Positions 9,119 through 17,966 are shown, numbered from the stretch's first letter. The stretch: DNA of 64,000 nucleotides from Flavobacteriales bacterium (GCA_020635715.1 JACJZG010000009.1:85824-149823), one strand, 5' to 3'. Numbers and translations: made by a program. Notes: generated from the sequence alone by a model not told the origin.

Positions 9119-9130
9119 GCTGAGAACGGG

Positions 9131-9163
9131 AAGCAGGTTCCCCGCCTTCGGGGAACCTGCTTT
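9131..9163 (+). terminator. Rho-independent-type terminator after ftsK
   Basis: A perfect 14-bp stem (AAGCAGGTTCCCCG with CGGGGAACCTGCTT) encloses the 4-nt loop CCTT, and is followed by a short T run. It lies 27 bp after the ftsK stop and 43 bp before the next start, so it probably separates the two transcripts. Confidence 0.8.
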
Positions 9164-9205
9164 AGTTGATCGTCCAGTAGCTTTACGCTTACATAGCCGA
9201 TCACT

Positions 9206-10900
9206 ATGAGCAAGCCCTCCTGCAAGTTCCATTGCCTTGGATTAGGATTAGCTGTCACGTTCTATCCTGTCAATACACAGGGACAAGGCTTTGACCTCCA
9301 TACGACACCGGCTGCTCAGTGGGCAACAGCCGGAGAAACCATTGAGTTCGGGATCACCATTGTGCCCAACGGAGGCTTCAACGCACAGGTGTTTCTGGAC
9401 CTCGCATATACCGATCTACCGGCCGGGTTCTCCACCGAGTTCACCACGAGTCCTGTGAGCTTCCCTTACACCCAACCCGCCATACTCACCTTACATCTCA
9501 ACGAGATCGTTCCGCAACAAGTGGAGCACCGCATCGTGATCCGAGGACAAAACGGTCCGGTACAGGACCTGGATACGGTTTATCTCTCCTTGGAAGGAAG
9601 ATTCTGTTCGTGGGAGCAACGGAGCCAAGCCAACATTGAGTACTTGGGGCTGTTCATTGACGGGGACGATGGTAAGTGGTTGTACAACTCATACGGCGGG
9701 ATCGCGCTCTTCCAAGACCAAGTGTTGAGTAGCTACACCACATCGAACTCCCAACTCCCATCGAACCAGGTGCGGGACCTCACACAGGACCCGGGCACAG
9801 GTGCGATCTGGATGGCCACTTCCGCGGGTTTGGCCAGCTTCGACGGGACGTTCTGGACGGTGATCAATTCCTCGAACTCGAACCTGCCCTGCGACAACCT
9901 GAACAGTGTAAGGGTTGACTCGCAAGGGAACATCTGGGTTGGTACGGGCTACTGCGGCGCTTCACTACCGGGAACACTGTACCGGTACAACGGGATCACA
10001 TTCACTGAGTATGCACTCCCCGGACCTACCAGTATTCTCTCGGTGCCGGTGATGGAGATAGATGCCATGGACAGAATTTGGGTAGTCTCCAGCCTTCCCA
10101 GTGGTCTCAACAATCTGGACAGGTATGATGGCGATGTCGCACAACGAATCGGGGGCGAGGGGACATGCTTTGCACTGGAAAAAGTCAAGGATATAGCATT
10201 CGACAACGAGGGTGCCCTTTGGATCGCGGCAAGTGGAGCGGAAAACTGGACTCCACACATCCGTGCTGGATTGATCCGGTTCGACGGTTCCAGTTGGGAG
10301 ACATGGAACAGGGTCGATCTGGTGCCTTATAACCATCGGAAGGTTGATCTCGACTGCAACACATTGATCCAAGACAACAATTCGGCCCTTCCCCAAGAAA
10401 CGATCTCGTCGATCGCAGTATCCGAAGGCGGTACGGTATGGTTCTGCGCTCATAGCGATGAGAACAATCTAAGCCCCAATGTGGCACGATGGGACGGTAC
10501 GACATTACAGGTCTGGGACGAGACCAACTCCCCTTTCAATGGCGATGGGAGGACATACGTGGACTTGGACGACGCTGAAAATGTTTGGGTATTCTATTCG
10601 TACCACAAAATCCTTTACTCACGAGGATGTGATTATTTCGCACCCGTACCGGACGCCGAGCCATTCTCTGATCTACGTATAAGCCCCAATCCATGCCACG
10701 ATCGTTTATCGTTGGAACTGCCTGACAATGTCTTCGAGCATCTGACCATCTTCGACACACAAGGCCGACGCTTATCACGGGCCATCGTTGACCAGCGAGA
10801 GCGAATGGACATCGATATCACCGGGCTATCCGCTGGACTTTACCGCGTGGTCCTCAGCGATGGGAAGAGGGCTCTGATGGCAACGTTCATCAAACAGTGA
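9206..10900 (+). CDS. Secreted two-component-propeller-like protein with T9SS sorting domain
   Basis: A 564-residue protein with an N-terminal signal-like segment ending near NTQGQG, an immunoglobulin-like region (about 30-135), and propeller repeats (about 150-470) of the type found in two-component regulator propellers: GAIWMATSAGLASFDG, GNIWVGTGYCG, GALWIAASG, GTVWFCAHSD and ENVWVFYS. The last 80 residues are a type A T9SS sorting domain (DLRISPNPCHDRLSLEL, later TGLSAGLYRVVL). It should be exported by Sec and then T9SS. The ligand is unknown. It has no kinase or regulator domain, so it is not itself a signalling protein. Confidence 0.8.
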   Translation: MSKPSCKFHCLGLGLAVTFYPVNTQGQGFDLHTTPAAQWATAGETIEFGITIVPNGGFNAQVFLDLAYTDLPAGFSTEFTTSPVSFPYTQPAILTLHLNEIVPQQVEHRIVIRGQNGPVQDLDTVYLSLEGRFCSWEQRSQANIEYLGLFIDGDDGKWLYNSYGGIALFQDQVLSSYTTSNSQLPSNQVRDLTQDPGTGAIWMATSAGLASFDGTFWTVINSSNSNLPCDNLNSVRVDSQGNIWVGTGYCGASLPGTLYRYNGITFTEYALPGPTSILSVPVMEIDAMDRIWVVSSLPSGLNNLDRYDGDVAQRIGGEGTCFALEKVKDIAFDNEGALWIAASGAENWTPHIRAGLIRFDGSSWETWNRVDLVPYNHRKVDLDCNTLIQDNNSALPQETISSIAVSEGGTVWFCAHSDENNLSPNVARWDGTTLQVWDETNSPFNGDGRTYVDLDDAENVWVFYSYHKILYSRGCDYFAPVPDAEPFSDLRISPNPCHDRLSLELPDNVFEHLTIFDTQGRRLSRAIVDQRERMDIDITGLSAGLYRVVLSDGKRALMATFIKQ

Positions 10901-11094
10901 GCGTTCGACCGAACCGGAGACCTGCAATATCAAGGATCTGCTCCACTCCCGCAGGAAATTCCGTTGGCGACCCTTGCTGCCTTTCAGTTCCATTCGGAAA
11001 TGGATGGTCCTATTCCAATAGGGCGGCCAAGGAGATCGGGGGAACCTGCATTGAACTGACAGCGAGCAACGAAAAGGTGCTGTGGGTGGATATA

Positions 11095-11268
11095 GGGGCT
11101 CCCCTACCCTAGTGATTGAATGCGCAGGGTCTCCGAAGACGGAAGACCCTGCGGCGGTTAGAAGGCGGGACCTGGGGCTCTAACTGGCGGCAAGCATGCC
11201 GGCGGTGGCCTGAGGCCTTGTACCTACCGAAAGCGAGAGCCCCCTTGGTATGCACCGAGGGGGCTTTT
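11095..11268 (+). ncRNA. Candidate structured RNA with nested hairpins and terminator
   Basis: The 468-bp gap 10901-11368 lies between convergent genes. I see nothing in its first 190 bp. Its second half holds a 10-bp hairpin (11123-11132 with 11144-11153), a possible 8-bp stem joining GGGGCTCT (11174-11181) to AGAGCCCC (11236-11243), and a terminator (AGCCCCCT 11238-11245 with AGGGGGCT 11258-11265, then TTTT). The long stem and the terminator share bases, so they are mutually exclusive. GGGGCTC at 11095 could also pair with the same GAGCCCC. No known RNA family was recognised. A simple bidirectional terminator region is the dull alternative. Confidence 0.35.
11096..11110 (+). repeat. 15-bp repeat, copy 2
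   Basis: Identical to 9104-9118. It stands 12 bp before the hairpin at 11123-11153. Confidence 0.6.
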
Positions 11269-11368
11269 GCGTTGGTGCGAGCGGTGCGCGGCGATTCGGG
11301 AAGTGATGACGGTCGGGTGGGATTGCTGGGGTAGCCAGAGGCTACGCGCAGATCGGGGTTACGCGCAG

Positions 11369-12424
11369 CTAACCCTTCTCCCTCCCCTCCTCGATCCGCT
11401 CATCCACCTCCCCCTCATCCTCTGCCGAGGGAGTCTCATCCTCCTCGCCATTGTTGCGCGCCGGGGCATATTCGAGCTCGATGAACATGGGGTAATGATC
11501 GGAGCCGAAGGCCGGCAGCCGCTCGAGCCGCATCAGGGCGAGATCGGCGCTGTGGAAGATGTGGTCCAATGGCCAGCGGAAGAAGGGCACTTTCGCGTGG
11601 AAGGTGTTGAAGAAGCCGCGCCCACGGCGGGGATCGAGAAGGCCACTGGTACGGCGGAAGAGGTCGGAGGTGGTGGACCAGGCCACGTCATTGAGGTCGC
11701 CCGCGACGATGACGGTGCCGGGGTCCTTCTCGATCTCGCGCGCGACGATGAGCAGTTCGGCATCGCGCTCGATGGCGGTGGCGTTCTCGCCGGGTGCCGG
11801 TGGACGGGGATGAAGGCCATGGAAAGTGATGCGGTCACCGGAAGGCAACTGGATCGAGGTGCGGATGCTCGGCACATCCTCCTCGATGAGGTAGCGGACC
11901 ACGGTATCGTGCAAGGGAAGGCGCGAGAAGCAGTGCATGCCATAGAGGTTGTCCAGGGGGATCTTGATGGCATGGGGGCGTGTGCGTTGCACGGAGGAAA
12001 GCGCCTGTTCCCACCATGCATCGGACTCGAGGGTGAGGATGAGGTCCGGGTCGTGCTGTTCGATGAGCTTTAGCAGACGACGGGCATCGCGGTTGGTACC
12101 GAGCACGTTGGCAACGAGCAGCGACACGCGGCGCTGTGGATCGCGTGGTGAACCCTTGCGCGCCATGACCGGGGCGAGGAAGGTGTAGGGGAAGACCTTG
12201 CGCGCCTGCAAACCGATGGCCATGGTGGTGAAGGCGATGGCCCAGCCAGTCGCAGAACTGATAGCACCATCTGAAATGAAGAAGACGATGGCCAGCACCC
12301 CGAGGAGGATCACCTGCCCGCGGGGTAGGTCGAACATGCGCACCCACCAGACCTTGTAGTTCCACAGGGAGGCAGCAGTGACAAGGACGGTGAGCGCCGC
12401 AAGCACCCAGGCGGTGGTGAGCAT
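11369..12424 (-). CDS. Membrane-anchored endonuclease/exonuclease/phosphatase (EEP) family protein
   Basis: The 351-residue product has two to three N-terminal membrane helices (to about residue 75), then an EEP domain. Catalytic signatures are VSLLVANVLGTN (Asn), LILTLESD (metal-binding Glu), FHGLHPRPP (His), VAGDLNDVAWS (Asp/Asn) and the final FGSDHYPMFIEL (Asp-His). The acidic C-terminal tail is low complexity (Glu/Asp-rich). The catalytic part presumably faces the periplasm. Family members cleave DNA, phospholipids or phosphosugars, so the substrate is open. Confidence 0.85.
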   Translation of the reverse strand: MLTTAWVLAALTVLVTAASLWNYKVWWVRMFDLPRGQVILLGVLAIVFFISDGAISSATGWAIAFTTMAIGLQARKVFPYTFLAPVMARKGSPRDPQRRVSLLVANVLGTNRDARRLLKLIEQHDPDLILTLESDAWWEQALSSVQRTRPHAIKIPLDNLYGMHCFSRLPLHDTVVRYLIEEDVPSIRTSIQLPSGDRITFHGLHPRPPAPGENATAIERDAELLIVAREIEKDPGTVIVAGDLNDVAWSTTSDLFRRTSGLLDPRRGRGFFNTFHAKVPFFRWPLDHIFHSADLALMRLERLPAFGSDHYPMFIELEYAPARNNGEEDETPSAEDEGEVDERIEEGREKG

Positions 12425-12574
12425 GGGGTAAAGATGGGAGCGAAGTGATGGTGATGGACGGTTGTTGGTGAGCGGCGATCCGATCGCGCATGGAGCCCTC
12501 GGTAAAGAGCACTTCTACCACAACCCGTTCGTCACATCCCTACTCCCCTTTCATCCCCTTGATCTTCTAGCCAT

Positions 12575-12582
12575 TATATTCG
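12575..12582 (+). promoter_or_regulatory. Putative -7 element TATATTCG
   Basis: This matches the Bacteroidota sigma-A -7 form TAnnTTTG with one change. It lies about 30 bp before the ATG at 12613, with a TTG about 16 bp upstream that could be part of a -33 element. Confidence 0.4.
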
Positions 12583-12612
12583 TTCCGCAGCGCAAGACAC
12601 TCTCCCCTTGCC

Positions 12613-13002
12613 ATGCCGGACCGGATAGCGCAGATCGAGACCCCGATGGCGCGTGTGGTACGCACCGCCGACGCTCTGGTGGAGATCCACCTACGGCCCG
12701 AGGTACGCGTTGATGTGGCCGGATTGGAAGAGGCCCTCGATGCCCGCAAGACGTTGATGGAAGGGACCAAAGGCGCCATCCTCTTCGTGGCGCAAGGCGA
12801 CCTGAACCGAGACGCGCGTGTGATGCACCACGACCTGTTCGCCGGTAAAGCGACCGACATCACCAGGGTGGCCGTGCTGGTGAGCAGCAGGGTGCTTGGC
12901 TTGACCGTGAAGGCCTATTGTGAGTTGCATCCGACGGACTTCCCCACGCGCGTGGATGGTGATGAAGGGGCGATCCGGGCCTGGTTGATCGAGCCCCGTT
13001 AA
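12613..13002 (+). CDS. STAS/SpoIIAA-like small protein
   Basis: A soluble 129-residue protein with alternating strands and helices, no signal peptide and no membrane segment. The layout (an N-terminal strand pair, ARKTLMEGTKGAILFVAQGD, then TRVAVLVSSRVLGLTVKAYCEL) resembles the small STAS/SpoIIAA-like proteins (DUF7793-type) common in Bacteroidota. Such proteins are often fold-level relatives of anti-sigma antagonists, but the phosphorylatable serine context is not evident. The assignment is by pattern only. Confidence 0.5.
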   Translation: MPDRIAQIETPMARVVRTADALVEIHLRPEVRVDVAGLEEALDARKTLMEGTKGAILFVAQGDLNRDARVMHHDLFAGKATDITRVAVLVSSRVLGLTVKAYCELHPTDFPTRVDGDEGAIRAWLIEPR

Positions 13003-13030
13003 GCGAGCAACCTTCGCCCTGCTCAGCTGC

Positions 13031-14488
13031 TCATTTCCCCGAACCTGGAATGGTACAAGGCACCATGTCCTTGGTTCCGCTGCGGTGCGCGAGCGAGCCG
13101 GTGCGCGAGCGCTTCCCATTGCCGCAGGCCGGGCTCCGGAAGATCATCCAACGCACACGCACGTACAGGTCCAGCGCATGCACATCGCGCTTGCTGATGA
13201 AAGGCAGGATGTGATCGGTCCCGACCACCAAGCCGTGCAGGCGAAGCATGAAGCCGACCGTGGGCTTGGCCAGATCGAACTCATGCAGGACGATGGGCAC
13301 GGCCATTTCGGCATAGCGGGTCTCCAGGCGCGGGGTGAGCGCGATGGCATTGGCGCGGCGCAGACGCATGCTGTTGCGTCCGGACAGCGGATGCACCGCG
13401 GCCAGACCGATGTACGCGAAGTCGGCCAGACGTTGGTCGTATTGCAATGAAATGCCTGTGGGCAGCCCCATCCGCAGGCCATTGGTGCGGGTCCAGTTCG
13501 TGGCACCAGCCAGCACGCTGTCGATGCCTTCGATCCCCCGAACACGCATATCGCCGTGGTCCGGAATGGAGAGCGAACCGGCGTTGATGGTGCCTGCCTC
13601 GGCCTGCGCGAAGTGGATCCCACCCAGATCGACCAGGGAAAGTCCGATACGGTAGCGGTAACGCTGGGGTGTACAACCCGCTCCGCCGCGATGCGGTCGG
13701 TAGTCGTTCACCTCGTCCATGGTGCGCTCGTAGGTAATGCCGAGGTCGGCACCCCAGCCGTTGCCTGCGTTCATGGCAGGCTGCGCGAATCCGTAGCGCG
13801 CGGATAGTTCATGGATGTCGATGCGAGCGGTGTCGTACACGGTATAGTCCAGGTCGGTGATCTGGAAGGCGCCGGCGGCATGGCCCATGAGGTAACGGGC
13901 GTTGATACCGGCGCTGAGCATGCCGAAGCCTTCGGAACGCAGGATGTGCGCGTAGTTGATCCCCGCCTCGGTCCACGCGGCGCCGAGGGCACGGATCCCC
14001 TGGTCGTGGTAGCGGGTGCCATGCTGGGGGGCGTAGTTGAGGCCCTCGTAGATGAAGCGGCCCAGTTCCGGGGAGATGCCGGAAGCGCTGACATAACTGC
14101 GCGAGCGGATGCCGAAGCCCACGCTGCTGCGCCCCAGGGCGATGGAAACGGCCGGACCGAGCACATTCGCGGCGACAGTGGCGTGGTGGCTGCGGGAAAG
14201 GTGAAGGGAGCGCATGACGAGATCGCCGCCCGCGCCACCGCTGTTGGATCGCAGCTCATCGATCAAGGGACGCTCACGTCCGGTCCAAGCCACGAGGCTG
14301 TTCCACACGAAGGCATCGGCACCAACGAGGCGGATGTCCATCCACGGCCATTGGGCTGCGGACCGCGCCGGGTTGAGCACCGTGATATCGGTACCGCCGT
14401 AGTTGCTATGCAGCAGCCCGAAGCGTTCCTGGGCCAGGGCGCCGACCGCTGGGAGAAGCAGGCCGGCGATGAACAGTGGCGCACGCAT
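13031..14488 (-). CDS. DUF5723-type outer-membrane protein
   Basis: A 485-residue protein with a signal peptide (cut near ALA-QE) and an N-terminal motif resembling DUF5723 proteins (LLHSNYGGTDITVLNPARSA). The remainder is a long series of amphipathic beta segments ending in aromatic or hydrophobic residues, which suggests an outer-membrane barrel. The last 35 residues or so (from about SPACGNGKRSRTG) look unlike a barrel end. A frameshift near 13.1 kb or a non-conserved tail would explain this. No substrate is known. Confidence 0.68.
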   Translation of the reverse strand: MRAPLFIAGLLLPAVGALAQERFGLLHSNYGGTDITVLNPARSAAQWPWMDIRLVGADAFVWNSLVAWTGRERPLIDELRSNSGGAGGDLVMRSLHLSRSHHATVAANVLGPAVSIALGRSSVGFGIRSRSYVSASGISPELGRFIYEGLNYAPQHGTRYHDQGIRALGAAWTEAGINYAHILRSEGFGMLSAGINARYLMGHAAGAFQITDLDYTVYDTARIDIHELSARYGFAQPAMNAGNGWGADLGITYERTMDEVNDYRPHRGGAGCTPQRYRYRIGLSLVDLGGIHFAQAEAGTINAGSLSIPDHGDMRVRGIEGIDSVLAGATNWTRTNGLRMGLPTGISLQYDQRLADFAYIGLAAVHPLSGRNSMRLRRANAIALTPRLETRYAEMAVPIVLHEFDLAKPTVGFMLRLHGLVVGTDHILPFISKRDVHALDLYVRVRWMIFRSPACGNGKRSRTGSLAHRSGTKDMVPCTIPGSGK

Positions 14489-14696
14489 GGCGGACTTTTA
14501 CGGTGTTCTGGGGGCCAGGGTTGAGCAGGGGCCTGGGCGCAGCATGTCCATACGTCATCCCCGTCACAGCCTGCTGTTCAAAACTCGCCGAGTTACCAAC
14601 ATGGCCGAAGGGCTTCGGCACCTGTTCTTTGTCACCGCGAACCGTTGACCCAACGCTTAGGAAATGGGTCGATGACCCGCCAAACACCGCAAGACC

Positions 14697-15512
14697 ATGG
14701 CCAAGATCATCTCCATCGTGAACCAGAAAGGTGGTGTGGGCAAGACCACCACCGCCATCAACCTGGCCGCCAGTTTGGGCGTGCTGGAGCGTCGCACCCT
14801 GCTGGTGGACGCCGACCCGCAGGCCAACGCCACCAGCGGTGTGGGTCTGGACCCGCGCACGGTGAAGGCGAGCATCTACGAGTGCATCATCAACAACGCG
14901 GCGGCGGCGGACGTGATCGTGGGCACGGACAACCCGAACATGGACATCATGCCGGGCCACATCGACCTGGTGGGTGCCGAGATCGAGATGATCGATATGG
15001 CCGAGCGCGAGCAGCAGCTGAAGAAGGTGCTGGACCAGGTGCGCGACCAGTACGACTTCATCATCATCGACTGCTCCCCTTCCCTGGGCCTGGTGACGGT
15101 GAACAGCCTGACCGCGAGCGACAGCGTGATCGTGCCGGTGCAGTGCGAGTACTTCGCGTTGGAAGGCCTTGGGAAGTTGCTCAACACCATCAAGATCGTG
15201 CAGCAGCGCCTGAACCCCGAACTGGTGATCGAGGGCATGCTCCTAACGATGTACGACAGCCGACTGCGCCTGGCCAACCAGGTGGTGGAGGAAGTGAAGA
15301 CCCACTTCCAGCAGCTGGTGTTCGATACCGTGATCCACCGCAACGTGGCCCTGGGCGAAGCACCGAGCCATGGACAGACCATCATCATGCACGACGCCAC
15401 GAGCAAGGGCGCGGTGAACTACCTGAACCTGGCGCGTGAGATCCTGCAGAAGAACAGCCTCACCCGCATCCCCGATAGCGAGCGCACCATCGCCGTAGAA
15501 GCCGAGTCATGA
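14697..15512 (+). CDS. parA: Chromosome partitioning ATPase ParA (Soj)
   Basis: A 271-residue deviant-Walker ATPase. The motif KGGVGKTTT is at residues 10-18, DADPQANATSG marks switch I and IIDCSPSLG the Walker B. It binds DNA non-specifically as an ATP dimer and is cycled by ParB to segregate origins. The gene overlaps parB by 4 bp (ATGA), so the pair is an operon. The chromosomal context (followed by DUF5683 and dapB) is the usual Bacteroidota order and argues against a plasmid system. Confidence 0.95.
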   Translation: MAKIISIVNQKGGVGKTTTAINLAASLGVLERRTLLVDADPQANATSGVGLDPRTVKASIYECIINNAAAADVIVGTDNPNMDIMPGHIDLVGAEIEMIDMAEREQQLKKVLDQVRDQYDFIIIDCSPSLGLVTVNSLTASDSVIVPVQCEYFALEGLGKLLNTIKIVQQRLNPELVIEGMLLTMYDSRLRLANQVVEEVKTHFQQLVFDTVIHRNVALGEAPSHGQTIIMHDATSKGAVNYLNLAREILQKNSLTRIPDSERTIAVEAES

Positions 15513-16414
15513 GCATCAAGAAGAAAGGGCTCGGCCGCGGCCTGAGCGCCCTGTTGGATGATCCGGCGACGGACATCACCACCTCCGCCACCGTGGAAAC
15601 GCCCGTGGCCGGAAGTCCATTGCCAACGCGCAGTTCAAGTCCGATCGGCATGGTGCCGGTGGCGCAGATCGAGGCGAACCCCTTCCAGCCGCGCACCCAT
15701 TTCAGCGAGGAGGCCCTGTTGGAGCTGGCGCAGAGCATCAAGGAGCTCGGTGTCATCCAACCGGTGACCTTGCGCAAGGTGGGCTATGACCGCTACCAGC
15801 TGATCAGCGGGGAACGTCGTTTCCGGGCCTCGCAGCTGGCGGGTCTTGTGGAAGTGCCGGCCTATGTGCGCGTAGCGAATGATGAGGCCATGCTGGAGAT
15901 GGCGTTGGTGGAGAACATCCAGCGTGAAGAGCTGGACGCCATCGAGGTGGCCATCAGCTTCCAGCGCCTCGTGGACGAGGTGAAGCTGACCCAGGAGCAA
16001 CTGAGCGAGAAGGTGGGCAAGGACCGCACGACGGTGACCAACTACCTGCGCCTGCTGCGTCTGCCGCCGGAAGTGCAACTGGGCTTGCGCCAGCGCGCCA
16101 TCGGCATGGGACATGCCCGGGCCCTGATCGCGATCGCCGACCCGGCCAAGCAGGTTGAATTGTACCAGCGCATCGTGGCCAGCCAATTGAGCGTGCGTCA
16201 GGTGGAGGAGCTGGCGCGTGCGGCGGCGGTGAAAGGACCCCGCGGAGCATCCAGTGGCTCCATCCGTCCGAACAAGGACCTGAGCAAATTGCTGGCGCAG
16301 CACTTCGGCACGCGCGTGGTGGTGAAGCAGAACACCGAAGGCAAAGGCCGGATCGAGATCCCGTTCAAGAGCGAGGATGAGCTGCGGCGGATCCTGGCGG
16401 TGATCCGGGACTGA
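15509..16414 (+). CDS. parB: Chromosome partitioning protein ParB (Spo0J)
   Basis: A 301-residue CTPase and parS-binding protein. The N-terminal GLGRGLSALLDD is the ParA-contact tail. The CTP-binding domain has NPFQPR, the GERRFRA motif and ENIQREE; the helix-turn-helix region is QEQLSEKVGKDRTTVTNYL, followed by a C-terminal dimerisation segment. I searched by eye for a classical parS palindrome near the operon and did not find one. Confidence 0.95.
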   Translation: MSIKKKGLGRGLSALLDDPATDITTSATVETPVAGSPLPTRSSSPIGMVPVAQIEANPFQPRTHFSEEALLELAQSIKELGVIQPVTLRKVGYDRYQLISGERRFRASQLAGLVEVPAYVRVANDEAMLEMALVENIQREELDAIEVAISFQRLVDEVKLTQEQLSEKVGKDRTTVTNYLRLLRLPPEVQLGLRQRAIGMGHARALIAIADPAKQVELYQRIVASQLSVRQVEELARAAAVKGPRGASSGSIRPNKDLSKLLAQHFGTRVVVKQNTEGKGRIEIPFKSEDELRRILAVIRD

Positions 16415-16491
16415 TCTCTTTCGAACGCAGCGGGGATCTGATAACCGCAGAGTGCGCAGGCTTCCGGCCTGATGCTTGCCATCTTTGCGCC

Positions 16492-17124
16492 ATGCGTGCG
16501 CTGACGGTCCTCGTCTTTTCCGTGCTGCTGGCTGGTGCCTGCGCGCAGGTGGACCCTGTGATGCCCACGCCCGTGGTGGACAGCACGGCCATCGCCGCCC
16601 CTTTGATCGTGAACGGGGAGGCATCGGTGGATACCGCGAAGACCGCGGAACACACGGACACGCTGAGCTGGCAGGCGCGGCACTCGCCCCAGCGCGCCAC
16701 CCTGTACAGTGCGGTCCTACCCGGCGCCGGACAGATCTACAACCGCAAGTATTGGAAGGCCCCGATCGTGTGGGGCGGCCTGGGTGCCTGCCTGTACTTC
16801 GTGCAGCGCAATGGGAAGGAATACCGGCGCTACAAGGATGCCTACCTCGCCGTGACGGACGGCGACCCGACCACCACCGACGAGTTCGACGGTCGGATCA
16901 GCGCGGCGCAATTGCTGGACGTGACGGACACCTACCGCAAGTGGCGGGACATGAGCTACATCGCGACGGGGCTGGTCTATATCCTGAACATCGTGGACGC
17001 CAGCGTTGACGCCAACTTCGTCCGCTTCGACGTGGGAAGGGACCTGAGCCTGGGTGTGGGTCCGTCGTTGGAGTTGACGGCGCAGCAGGCACCCGGGTTA
17101 AGGCTGAGCTTGGCGTTGAGGTGA
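16492..17124 (+). CDS. DUF5683 domain protein
   Basis: A 210-residue protein with a signal peptide (AGACAQVD, possibly a lipobox at GAC), a low-complexity linker to about residue 60, then the DUF5683 core: HSPQRATLYSAVLPGAGQIYNRKYWKAP-like start, a hydrophobic segment, KEYRRYKDAY and a second hydrophobic helix LVYILNIVDASVDA. DUF5683 genes commonly sit between parB and dapB in Bacteroidota, as here. Function unknown; inner-membrane/envelope association is inferred. Confidence 0.8.
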   Translation: MRALTVLVFSVLLAGACAQVDPVMPTPVVDSTAIAAPLIVNGEASVDTAKTAEHTDTLSWQARHSPQRATLYSAVLPGAGQIYNRKYWKAPIVWGGLGACLYFVQRNGKEYRRYKDAYLAVTDGDPTTTDEFDGRISAAQLLDVTDTYRKWRDMSYIATGLVYILNIVDASVDANFVRFDVGRDLSLGVGPSLELTAQQAPGLRLSLALR

Positions 17125-17141
17125 GCGCACCACTTGCCTGA

Positions 17142-17149
17142 TACCTTCG
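17142..17149 (+). promoter_or_regulatory. Putative -7 element TACCTTCG just before dapB
   Basis: TAnnTTcG four bases before the ATG at 17154. If used, the transcript would have almost no leader. Similar boxes precede the starts at 16492 and 20638. Confidence 0.35.
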
Positions 17150-17153
17150 CCGC

Positions 17154-17918
17154 ATGCCGAACACCATGCGCATCGCCCTCTATGGATCCGGCCGGATGGG
17201 CAAGGCCATCGAGACCATCGCGGAACAACGGGGCCACACCATCGGCTTGAAGGTGGACTCGCGGAACGCGGGCACGGCACCGCTGGGCTGTGATGTGGCC
17301 ATCGAGTTCAGCAGACCCGAACATGCGCTGGACAACATGCGCCTCTGCCTGGCGAACCGCGTTCCCGTGGTGGTTGGCACCACTGGCTGGTACGACAAGC
17401 TGGGCGAGGTGAAGGCCATGGTGAGCCAGTACCAAGGGGCGTTGCTCTGGGCCAGCAACTTCAGCATCGGGGTGAACCTCTTCTTCCGCGTGAACCGGAT
17501 GCTCGCTGGCCTGATGGAGAAGCAAGCGGACTACCATGTGCGGATCGACGAGACCCACCACATCCACAAGCTGGATGCTCCGAGCGGCACGGCCATCACG
17601 CTGGCACGCGACATCGATCTGAAGGCCGGACGGTATGCAGGGTATGAGCTCAAGGGGCAGGGGCAGGAGCAAGAGCAAGAGCAAGAGCAGGGGCAGGTGG
17701 CAGGGAGCGCCTCAGTGCCGGTGGTCATCCACAGCGAGCGCATCGGCGAGGTGACCGGCACGCATACGGTGATCTGGACCGGGCCGAACGACCGCCTGGT
17801 GATGACGCATGAGGCCTTCGATCGCGGTGGCTTCGCGATGGGTGCGGTGGTGGCCGCCGAGTGGATCAAGGGCCGGAGCGGGCTGTTCACGATGGATGAC
17901 GTGCTGGATGAGGTGTAG
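17154..17918 (+). CDS. dapB: 4-hydroxy-tetrahydrodipicolinate reductase DapB with low-complexity insertion
   Basis: A 254-residue enzyme of the diaminopimelate/lysine pathway. The dinucleotide-binding loop ALYGSGRMGKAIE is near the N-terminus, GTTGWYD and WASNFSIGVNLFF are family motifs, and DETHHIHKLDAPSGTA holds the catalytic histidines and lysine. The insertion (about residues 165-184, Gly/Gln/Glu-rich) lies between this motif and SERIGEVTGTHTV and is encoded by an in-frame hexamer repeat (17654-17696). All catalytic motifs are intact, so the enzyme should still work if the insert forms a surface loop. The start could also be the ATG at 17166. Confidence 0.9.
   Translation: MPNTMRIALYGSGRMGKAIETIAEQRGHTIGLKVDSRNAGTAPLGCDVAIEFSRPEHALDNMRLCLANRVPVVVGTTGWYDKLGEVKAMVSQYQGALLWASNFSIGVNLFFRVNRMLAGLMEKQADYHVRIDETHHIHKLDAPSGTAITLARDIDLKAGRYAGYELKGQGQEQEQEQEQGQVAGSASVPVVIHSERIGEVTGTHTVIWTGPNDRLVMTHEAFDRGGFAMGAVVAAEWIKGRSGLFTMDDVLDEV
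17654..17696 (+). repeat. GRGCAR hexamer repeat inside dapB
   Basis: Seven tandem hexamers (GGGCAG, GGGCAG, three GAGCAA, GAGCAG, GGGCAG) in frame with dapB encode alternating Gly/Glu-Gln. The same unit builds the hairpin arms at 6297-6347. The in-frame hexamer period keeps the gene open. Confidence 0.85.
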
Positions 17919-17924
17919 GGGAAG

Positions 17925-17966
17925 TAGGCTGTAGGCAGTGGGCAGTGGGCAGTGGGCAGTGGGCAG
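17925..17966 (+). repeat. TDGGCAG heptamer array, 6 units
   Basis: One TAGGCTG, one TAGGCAG and four TGGGCAG units in tandem start seven bases after the dapB stop. A second, longer array of the same unit is at 36293-36383. Confidence 0.9.

Noticed and set aside
10897..11112. 71-codon frame after the propeller protein gene
   Set aside because: Composition is unlike coding DNA here and the frame overlaps the repeat and hairpin region; treated as non-coding.
14489..14696. parS site near parAB
   Set aside because: I looked for TGTTCCACGTGGAACA-like palindromes and found no convincing match.
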